5,277 nucleotides of DNA from Cellulomonadaceae bacterium (lineage in GTDB: Bacteria > Actinomycetota > Actinomycetes > Actinomycetales > Cellulomonadaceae): the NCBI GenBank assembly GCA_031283115.1, contig JAITCK010000069.1, forward strand, positions 1 to 5,277, written 5' to 3'. Positions within the stretch are counted from its first letter, which is position 1, and each line of letters opens with the position of its first letter. Under the pieces are notes generated by a model that was not told the DNA's origin, did no database searches, and saw only the letters and a list, made by a program, of their open reading frames with translations. Positions 1 to 5,277 of the stretch are shown here, piece by piece. Made by a program: the position numbers and the translations under genes.

Positions 1-1541
1 CCACCATCCGCACCGAACTGCACAACGCTGTCGCAGCCCACGGCGGAACCATCGTCACTACCGACGATGTTGATGCAGGCAACGTTGATGTGGTCTTCTC
101 CATCATCCCCTCCGGCGACACTGACGCCGAAGCCTTCACTCTCACCCATCGGGGCACCGGATCTGACGCTATCCTTCACGTCACCGCCGCCCACGCCCGC
201 GGCCTCCTCTACGGCCTCTACCACGTGGTTCGCCTGGGCGAACACGCCTTTGTCGGCTGCGAAATGACCACCAGCCCTGAACGTCACGCCCCCCACACCA
301 ACCTGCGAATGTTGGACCACTGGGACAACATCGCCGTCGACCCTGTCACGGGCCAGGTGGAACGCGGCTACTCCGGCGGCTCCATCTTCTACGACCAGGG
401 CAGCGTCCGCGCCGACCTCAGCCGGGTCAGCCAGTATGCCCGCCTGCTGGCCGCCTCCGGTATCAACCGGGTGACTGTCAACAACGTCAATGTTGGCCCC
501 CTGGAAACCCGGCTCATCGGCGACATGTTGCCCGACCTTGCCCGCATCGCCAACGAGTTCCGCCCCTACGGCATCACCACCCACGTGTCCGTATCTTGGG
601 ATGCCCCCGCCCGCCTGGACGGACTCGACACCACCGACCCCTTCGACGCTAACGTGCAAGGCTGGTGGCGTGAGGCTGCCGACCGGGTCTGGGCAACCAT
701 CCCCGACTTTGGTGGATTCGTCATCACAGCCGACTCCGAAGGCCAGCCTGGCCCCTTGGCATACGGTCGCAGCCCCGCCGACGGCGCCAACATGCTTAGC
801 CAGGCCGTCGCCCCTCACGGGGGGCTCATCCACTGGCGGGCCTTCGACTGCAACCACGAACAAGACTGGCGCGACCGCACCACCGACCGGGTCAAAGCCG
901 CCAGTGAGCACTTCGCCCCCTACGACGGAACCTTCGCCGACAACGTTATCGTTCAAATCAAACACGACCCCCTGAACTTTCACGACCGCGAAGCCGTCTC
1001 CCCCGTCATCGCCGCCATGCCAAACACCCGCGTGGCCGCCGAATTTCAAGTACCCACCGAATACTTGGGCCATCAAAAACACGGCGTCTACCTGGGCCGC
1101 ATGTGGAGCGAACTGCTCAACTTTCCCTACTTCGCCGCAGGCGCCATCAACGGCCACCGCACCATGGCTGACATCGTCGCAGGCCACCACCCTGACACCC
1201 CGTCAGGTCGGCTGACCGTCGGCGGGCTGGCCGCCGTCAGCAACGTGGGCGACAGCCACTGCTTGACCTGCCGCCCCCTCGCCCAAGCCAACCTTTATGC
1301 TTGGGGCCGCCTAGCCTGGGATCCCACCAGCGACCCCATCGACATCCTCGACGACTGGTCCCGCCTCACCTTCCCCGATGCCCCCAGCAGCGTCCACCGA
1401 ACCGTCCACGCCACCCTTGATGAATCCTGGGAAACCGACAAAACACCCAACGCCACCGACTGGCACGACACCATCAACACCTACTTCTACCGCCACTCCG
1501 ACATCGCTGACCAGCAAAGCCGCACCATCCACTCACCCTGA
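1..1541 (+). CDS. GH67 alpha-glucuronidase-like protein, 5' truncated by window edge, divergent active site
   Basis: Family GH67 enzymes remove (4-O-methyl)glucuronic acid from the end of xylo-oligosaccharides, usually inside the cell. The frame is open from base 3 with no start in view. GTG at 90 is not the real start, because family-like sequence continues upstream of it. Numbering residues from that GTG: end of the N-terminal domain (LLYGLYHVVRLG, 39-50), then a TIM barrel with RMLDHWDN (73-80), VNNVNV, GGLDTTDP-like GLDTTDP, and the general-acid motif DSEGQPGP with Glu217. ADGANM, WRAF (Arg250), VQIK (Lys291) and EFQVPTEYLG (Glu324) follow. The C-terminal domain holds PLAQANLYAWGRLAW (396-410) and ends with WHDTINTYFYR (458-468). 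Spacing Glu217-296-Glu324 is 79 and 28 residues, the same as I recall for Geobacillus AguA (E285, D364, E392), but residue 296 is Asn. Thr213 replaces a usual Lys. About 120-130 residues are absent between 447 and 458. About 40 residues are probably lost off the left edge. The family is certain; present activity is not. Confidence 0.9.
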   Translation, partial: TIRTELHNAVAAHGGTIVTTDDVDAGNVDVVFSIIPSGDTDAEAFTLTHRGTGSDAILHVTAAHARGLLYGLYHVVRLGEHAFVGCEMTTSPERHAPHTNLRMLDHWDNIAVDPVTGQVERGYSGGSIFYDQGSVRADLSRVSQYARLLAASGINRVTVNNVNVGPLETRLIGDMLPDLARIANEFRPYGITTHVSVSWDAPARLDGLDTTDPFDANVQGWWREAADRVWATIPDFGGFVITADSEGQPGPLAYGRSPADGANMLSQAVAPHGGLIHWRAFDCNHEQDWRDRTTDRVKAASEHFAPYDGTFADNVIVQIKHDPLNFHDREAVSPVIAAMPNTRVAAEFQVPTEYLGHQKHGVYLGRMWSELLNFPYFAAGAINGHRTMADIVAGHHPDTPSGRLTVGGLAAVSNVGDSHCLTCRPLAQANLYAWGRLAWDPTSDPIDILDDWSRLTFPDAPSSVHRTVHATLDESWETDKTPNATDWHDTINTYFYRHSDIADQQSRTIHSP

Positions 1542-1558
1542 ACGGAACAATTCTCCCC

Positions 1559-2197
1559 ATGACTACCGACGCCACCATCATTGACGCTATCGCCACCGCC
1601 CGCATCGTCCCCGTAGTTGTTGTTGACGGCCCCGCCGAAGGCCTCGCCTTGGCTGACGCCATCTCCGCTGGCGGCCTGCCCATCGCCGAAGTGACCCTGC
1701 GCCTACCCCGCGCCCTCGACGCCCTCAAAGCGATTGCCGCTGAGCGCCCCGACGTTATCGTCGGCGCCGGAACCGTCATCACCGCAGCCCAAGTGGACGA
1801 GGTCGTTGACGCAGGCGCCCAGTTCATCGTGTCGCCTGGCACCTTCGAACCTGTCATCCGTCGAGCCCAAGAACGTGGCGTGCCCATCCTCCCTGGCGTC
1901 GCCTCCGCCTCAGACGTTATGCGGGCCCTCGACCTGGACGTCACCCTGGTCAAGCTCTTTCCCGCAGGCGTTGTGGGTGGCCCCGGCGCTATCAAAGCCC
2001 TGGCTGGCCCCTTCCCACAAGTCAAGTTCATGCCTACCGGTGGCGTGTCTGCCGACAACCTCCACACCTACCTGGACCTGCCCTCCGTCGTTGCCGCTGG
2101 CGGCTCTTGGATGGTAGACCGGACCCTGGTCACTGCAGGCTACTGGGACGAAATCACCCGCCGCACCCGCGAAGCCGTCACCCTCGCCCAGCGCTGA
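1559..2197 (+). CDS. eda: 2-keto-3-deoxy-6-phosphogluconate / 4-hydroxy-2-oxoglutarate aldolase (class I)
   Basis: This 212-residue cytosolic aldolase splits 2-keto-3-deoxy-6-phosphogluconate into pyruvate and glyceraldehyde-3-phosphate, the last step of the Entner-Doudoroff and hexuronate routes. Visible family motifs in order are EVTLR (44-48, with the catalytic Glu44 and Arg48), GAGTV (69-73), SPG (92-94), LPGV (111-114), VKLFPA (131-136, with Schiff-base Lys132), PTGGV (159-163) and the phosphate-binding GGSWM (181-185). Length and motif spacing match the E. coli enzyme (Glu45, Lys133) within one residue, so the protein looks complete and active. The ATG at 1559 is chosen because the family N-terminus begins about there. 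It lies 17 bases after the GH67-like stop, with only a weak Shine-Dalgarno (CGGAAC, 1543-1548), so co-transcription and perhaps translational coupling are likely. The context argues for a role in glucuronate use. Some members of this fold also act on KDPGal or hydroxyoxoglutarate, which cannot be separated here. Confidence 0.95.
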   Translation: MTTDATIIDAIATARIVPVVVVDGPAEGLALADAISAGGLPIAEVTLRLPRALDALKAIAAERPDVIVGAGTVITAAQVDEVVDAGAQFIVSPGTFEPVIRRAQERGVPILPGVASASDVMRALDLDVTLVKLFPAGVVGGPGAIKALAGPFPQVKFMPTGGVSADNLHTYLDLPSVVAAGGSWMVDRTLVTAGYWDEITRRTREAVTLAQR

Positions 2198-3569
2198 CGC
2201 CCCGCACCGGGAATACCGGGTCTGGCCCGCCGTCTGACGCGGTCGCGTAACGGCCTAGGCGCAGGGCTAGGGCGGCAGCCAAGATGAGGATGAGGCCGCT
2301 GGTGGGGAGGATGAGCGGGCCGTGCGGGCCTAAGCCAGCCGATGCAATAAGGAACATGCCGTAGCCGCCCGCAATATAGGCTGCGACAACAACCGGCAGG
2401 CTGGCCGTGACAGCGGGAACACCGATGCCGCTCGCAGGACGCAACCGCGTGACCGCCCACTCTGCCCGCCTGGCCTGGCCTGCAACCACGACAACCAGGG
2501 CAAGCACTACAGCACAGGCCAGCATCCAGGGCAGGCGCCCAACCCACCAGCCTGCACTGGCGACGGGGGCAGCAGGCAGCCAGCCCAGGCCGTCAAGAAC
2601 CAGGGCGGCAAGGAAGGCGGCCGCCATGTGCCACAAAAACACGGTGAAGATGACGGCGTTGACGGCGATGACTGCCGCCCAAGCCCGCAGGTTGCGGGCC
2701 AGCCACCTGTCGGCAGGCTGGGCGATGAGGGCAGCCACGGCAATTTGCGCGAACCCCAGCACTATGAGGGCTGCACTCAGTGGCGCAGCGTTTTGGAAGC
2801 GTTCACCGGGCACAGACACCATCGACAGCGGGTAGGGGCCTGCCGTCACCATCAGCGTCAACACGGCCACGGAAGCAAGCAGTACGACGGCGGCCCGACG
2901 AGGTGTCAACCGTAGGGATTCATCCTGGTAGGCGAAGCCCAACTGGTAGATGGCGAACCAGCCAAAAATGTTGTTGCCGAAGGCTAGGTCGCGGTTGCCC
3001 GTAGTGAACATGAGCACGTCGCCGACAGCCACCAGGGCGATAAGCAGGGCTGGCACGGCTAAACCGAAACGCTGATGCAGGGCGTACATGACGGGGGTTG
3101 CGACAATAACCAGCAGGTAGACCACCAGGAACCACAAGGGCATGGCCACCATGTGCACTACTTCGGCGATGAGCGGGTCAGGCGCTCCAGCCCAGCCTGC
3201 AAGGGCCGCGCCCACCACTGCCACCAGCAGCAGCACACTGGTCGCAGGGAAGAGGCGGGCACTGCGCCCTGACAGCCAGGCTGCAGCCTTCCCGTTTTTT
3301 GCCCGGTGGCGGGTCCACGATATGGCGCTAGAGACTCCTCCCACAAAAAAGAAGAGGGGCATCACCTGGAACAACCAGGTGGCCGGATGCAGCACCGTTA
3401 GTTGTGGCAGGGCGTTATGGCCGGTCAGCATCCCGTCGGCGGTGCGGGTGACGTTGATGAGCAGCCAATGTCCGACGACGACGGCGCAGATCGCTACCGC
3501 CCGCAGCAGGTCAACATGCCGTCGACGAGACGCCGGAGTAGCGCGGGCAAGGCCAAGGAAAGAAGTCAT
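2178..3569 (-). CDS. acyltransferase family 3 integral membrane protein
   Basis: This 463-residue polytopic membrane protein belongs to the acyltransferase-3 family, whose members move acetyl or other acyl groups onto sugars, cell-wall polymers or lipids at the membrane. The N-terminus has the family signature: a basic RRRHVD-LLR stretch (15-23) leading into TM1 with the essential-type His34 in VVGHW. PLFFFVGG (71-78) and the Arg-rich GRSARLFPA (101-109) follow, and a late WHM (313-315) sits inside a membrane helix. By eye there are about 12 hydrophobic segments, at roughly 24-40, 64-85, 110-130, 138-161, 169-188, 197-213, 225-243, 264-283, 297-325, 346-364, 384-409 and 417-436. The last two lie beyond the usual ten-helix core. 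The tail is polar. The start at 3569 fits the family N-terminus, with a weak GGGG (3574-3577) just upstream. The gene follows dapB by 72 bases on the same strand and overlaps the aldolase gene tail-to-tail. The acceptor molecule cannot be predicted. Confidence 0.85.
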   Translation of the reverse strand: MTSFLGLARATPASRRRHVDLLRAVAICAVVVGHWLLINVTRTADGMLTGHNALPQLTVLHPATWLFQVMPLFFFVGGVSSAISWTRHRAKNGKAAAWLSGRSARLFPATSVLLLVAVVGAALAGWAGAPDPLIAEVVHMVAMPLWFLVVYLLVIVATPVMYALHQRFGLAVPALLIALVAVGDVLMFTTGNRDLAFGNNIFGWFAIYQLGFAYQDESLRLTPRRAAVVLLASVAVLTLMVTAGPYPLSMVSVPGERFQNAAPLSAALIVLGFAQIAVAALIAQPADRWLARNLRAWAAVIAVNAVIFTVFLWHMAAAFLAALVLDGLGWLPAAPVASAGWWVGRLPWMLACAVVLALVVVVAGQARRAEWAVTRLRPASGIGVPAVTASLPVVVAAYIAGGYGMFLIASAGLGPHGPLILPTSGLILILAAALALRLGRYATASDGGPDPVFPVRGVSAGRG

Positions 3570-3641
3570 CGTGCCCCAACGCTAAACGACAAGCCTGCGG
3601 CAAACGGACTGGCCGTCGTCAACTGTGGCCTGGGGAACACG
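3570..3641. other. 72-base gap between dapB and the acyltransferase gene
   Basis: This is the only sizeable gap between genes. On the minus strand it contains a TTGACG hexamer (3617-3622) but no convincing -10 hexamer at 16-18 bases, and only four-base stems, with no run of T. I therefore cannot support either a terminator for dapB or a separate promoter for the acyltransferase gene. Read-through from dapB is the simplest reading. Confidence 0.4.
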
Positions 3642-4394
3642 TCAGAAGTCGAGGAGGTTTTCTAGGCCGATGGTCAAGCCGGGGCGGGTGCTCACCTGGC
3701 GGGTAGCCAGCAACACTCCAGGCATGAAACTCACGCGGTCGAAGGAGTCTTGGCGAATGGTCAACTGTTCGCCGGGGTTGCCCAAAAGGATTTCTTCGTG
3801 GGCAACCAGGCCACGCAGGCGGACAGAGTGAACACGCACACCCTCCACGTCCATGCCGCGAGCCTCAAAGCCAGCCTCAGTAGCGTCGGGGCTGGGGGCA
3901 AGGCCAGCCTCAGTGCGGGCGGCGGCGATGGCGGCGGCCGTGTGGCGGGCCGTGCCGGACGGAGCGTCCACCTTGCCGGGATGGTGCAACTCGATCACCT
4001 CAACCGACTCAAAATAGCGGGCAGCCTGGGCGGCAAACCGCATGGCCAGCACGGCAGACAGGCCAAAGTTGGGGGCGATGATGACGCCGACACCCGGCGT
4101 TGAGGCGAGGCGCTGGGCTACTCGGGCCTTGGATTCCTCAGTCCAACCTGTCGTCCCGACAACCACGTTGACGCCCGCGTCGATGAGCGTGTGAACGTTG
4201 GCTTCGGTCACCAACGGCACAGTGAAGTCGATGGCGACGTCGGGCCGGGTTTCAGCGATGGCGGCGGCGATGTCGTCACCGGCATCCAAGGCGGCAACCA
4301 GGTCCAGGTCGGGGGCAGCTTCGACGGCGGCAACCGTCGTGGCACCCATGCGGCCTGCAGCACCGAGAACAGCGACGCGAAGGGGGGTGGTCAT
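3642..4394 (-). CDS. dapB: 4-hydroxy-tetrahydrodipicolinate reductase
   Basis: DapB reduces 4-hydroxy-tetrahydrodipicolinate to tetrahydrodipicolinate with NAD(P)H, in the cytosolic pathway to meso-diaminopimelate (for peptidoglycan) and lysine. The protein has 250 residues, normal for actinobacterial DapB. The N-terminal Rossmann domain shows VAVLGAAGRMG (7-17, nucleotide-binding glycines at 11, 14 and 17), AIDFTVP (54-60) and VGTTGW (79-84). The substrate domain shows APNFGLSAVL (107-116) and the catalytic block ELHHPGKVDAPSGTA (135-149) with His137, His138 and Lys141. The C-terminal R-G-L-V-A-H-E-E and GNPGEQLTIRQDSFDR elements (194-220) complete the family pattern. No key residue is missing, so it is expected to be functional and probably essential. 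The start at 4394 is two bases after the protease stop and is preceded by a good Shine-Dalgarno, so the two genes are almost certainly one transcript. Confidence 0.97.
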   Translation of the reverse strand: MTTPLRVAVLGAAGRMGATTVAAVEAAPDLDLVAALDAGDDIAAAIAETRPDVAIDFTVPLVTEANVHTLIDAGVNVVVGTTGWTEESKARVAQRLASTPGVGVIIAPNFGLSAVLAMRFAAQAARYFESVEVIELHHPGKVDAPSGTARHTAAAIAAARTEAGLAPSPDATEAGFEARGMDVEGVRVHSVRLRGLVAHEEILLGNPGEQLTIRQDSFDRVSFMPGVLLATRQVSTRPGLTIGLENLLDF

Positions 4395-4396
4395 GG

Positions 4397-5277
4397 TTAC
4401 TTCTCTCCGAAGGGGCCAACTTTGACGGTGGTGCGGGGGCGGGCAGCTAGGTCAGCGGCCAGGGCTTGCACGTCGGCGCGGGTGACGGCCCGGGTCCGGT
4501 CGAGCACTTCGTCCAGGGAGTAGAGCTCGCCGTTGATGACTTCGGCCCGGCCCAGGCGGCTCATTCGGGAGGAGGAGTCTTCCAGGCCCAACACCATGCC
4601 GCCGCACAACTGGCCGATGGACCGGTCAAGTTCTTCGGCGGTGATTCCGTCGTTGGCCAGGCGGTCTAGTTCGCTGTGGAGCAGGGCTTCGACGGTGTCC
4701 AGGTTGGCGGGCGTACATCCGGCGTACATGCCGAAAAGCCCGGCGTCGGTGTGGGCTTGGCCAAAGCAGTAGGTGGAGTAGGCCAGGCCCCGCTTTTCGC
4801 GGACTTCCTGAAAAAGCCGCGAACTCATACCGCCACCAAAAACGGCGGACAGTACGGAAAAAGTGAAGCGGCGGTCGTCCAGGGCGGTCAGACCCGTTGT
4901 CCCCACAATGATGTTGGCCTGCTCGACAGGCCGGTGGACCTCCACGTCATCGCCAGCGACGGCAGGCGAGTGAACAGCAGAAACGGCCCGTCGCGGCCGG
5001 GGCGTGGCTCCCGGGGTCAAGTCCCAGCCGCCAGCCGCCAGGGCGTAGGCCACCTGGCCTACCAGGGTGTCGTGGTCAACCCCTCCGGCTGCGGACACCA
5101 CCAGGGTTTCGGGCCGGTAATGCCACTGGTAGTGCTCCCACACGGCATCGCGCGGAACAGCCGAAATGGTCTCCGGCGTGCCTCCGATGGGCCGCCCCAG
5201 CGGGTGACCGGTCAGCACGGCCTCGGCGAACTTTTCGTGGACCACGTCAGACGGGTCGTCGTCGTTCATGGCCAGTT
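4397..5277 (-). CDS. M16 family zinc protease (processing-peptidase-like), N-terminal part off the window
   Basis: The visible part is the C-terminal roughly 292 residues of an M16 peptidase, the family of mitochondrial processing peptidase beta and bacterial PqqL/YmxG-type proteins. The frame continues past the right edge; ATG at 5269 is internal, because it sits in the conserved M-N-D-D-D-P stretch that normally follows the third zinc ligand. The HxxEH zinc motif and about 130-150 residues are therefore outside the window and cannot be verified. Numbering from that Met: GHPLGRPIGG (21-30), HYRPETLVVSAAG (50-62), a linker rich in Pro and Arg (86-94), and then the second M16 domain. That domain starts near PVEQANIIVG (114-123) and has the GGGMSSRLFQEVREKRGLAY signature (145-164), whose Arg160 and Tyr164 help bind substrate in the family. 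The gene stops two bases before dapB. In actinomycetes this gene often lies between pnp and dapB, so pnp may lie just to the right. Confidence 0.92.
   Translation of the reverse strand, partial: LAMNDDDPSDVVHEKFAEAVLTGHPLGRPIGGTPETISAVPRDAVWEHYQWHYRPETLVVSAAGGVDHDTLVGQVAYALAAGGWDLTPGATPRPRRAVSAVHSPAVAGDDVEVHRPVEQANIIVGTTGLTALDDRRFTFSVLSAVFGGGMSSRLFQEVREKRGLAYSTYCFGQAHTDAGLFGMYAGCTPANLDTVEALLHSELDRLANDGITAEELDRSIGQLCGGMVLGLEDSSSRMSRLGRAEVINGELYSLDEVLDRTRAVTRADVQALAADLAARPRTTVKVGPFGEK
4403..4408 (-). promoter_or_regulatory. Shine-Dalgarno of dapB
   Basis: On the minus strand the sequence reads GGAGAG followed by eight bases and then ATG at 4394. It is the clearest ribosome binding site in the window. 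It lies within the last codons of the protease gene, supports the chosen dapB start, and indicates translation of dapB from a shared message. Confidence 0.7.

Noticed and set aside
90..92. GTG at 90 as the start of the GH67-like gene
   Set aside because: The same frame is open back to base 3 and encodes sequence consistent with the GH67 N-terminal domain, so the true start lies off the left edge.
490..975. 161-codon plus-strand open frame inside the GH67-like gene
   Set aside because: The translation is Pro/Ser/Thr-rich and has no family features; the GH67 frame across it carries the acid motif and barrel motifs.
1474..2067. 197-codon open frame on the minus strand, opposite the end of the GH67-like gene and eda
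   Set aside because: It is antisense to eda, whose motifs are all intact. Its translation is Arg/Ala/Ser/Thr-rich low-complexity sequence with no recognisable domain, as expected for a shadow frame in GC-rich DNA.
2206..2220. Repeated ACCGGG around GAATA just after the eda stop, as a possible terminator hairpin
   Set aside because: The best stem is only four or five bases with no T-run, and it lies inside the coding region of the opposite-strand gene.
3142..3585. 147-codon plus-strand open frame opposite the start of the acyltransferase gene
   Set aside because: It is antisense to the conserved N-terminal helices of the membrane protein, is low in complexity, and has no supporting ribosome binding site or motif.
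3617..3622. TTGACG as a -35 box for an acyltransferase promoter
   Set aside because: No acceptable -10 hexamer sits 16-18 bases downstream, and a single hexamer match is easily due to chance.
1..5277. Frequent GCAGGC/GCCTGC hexamers on both strands, considered as an uptake or Chi-like signal
   Set aside because: About twenty were counted by eye, scattered and without orientation bias or a longer shared flank. Ala-Gly and similar codon pairs in GC-rich genes explain them well enough without a genome-wide count.

Overview
The window is GC-rich, tightly packed bacterial DNA with five protein-coding genes and almost no intergenic space. The codon choice (strong preference for C or G in the third position), the order M16 zinc protease then dapB two bases apart, and the style of the proteins all suggest an actinomycete (Actinomycetota). 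Actinomycetaceae or Propionibacteriaceae are plausible, but the family cannot be settled from sequence alone. Genes at both ends of the window are cut by its edges.

Left half, plus strand: the 3' part of a GH67-type alpha-glucuronidase-like gene (to 1541) is followed after 17 bases by a KDPG/KHG aldolase gene (1559-2197). The pair looks like the end of a hexuronate-use operon: the first protein would release glucuronate from xylan side chains, and the second performs the last step of keto-deoxy-sugar-acid breakdown, giving pyruvate.

Right half, minus strand, in transcription order from the right edge: an M16 family zinc protease (C-terminal part, from beyond 5277 to 4397), dapB for lysine and diaminopimelate synthesis (4394-3642), then, after 72 bases, a polytopic acyltransferase-3 membrane protein (3569-2178). 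The last gene runs tail-to-tail into the aldolase gene and overlaps it by 20 bases.

The most unusual item is the GH67 protein. Its fold signature and the acid motif DSEGQPGP are unmistakable. However, the position of one of the two conserved carboxylates on the base side is Asn, the Lys four residues before the acid is Thr, and about 120-130 residues normally found in the C-terminal domain are absent although the reading frame and the conserved C-terminal end are intact. This suggests either a GH67 with changed specificity or mechanism, or a decaying or non-catalytic homologue. No RNA genes, CRISPR arrays, insertion sequences or convincing terminators were seen.
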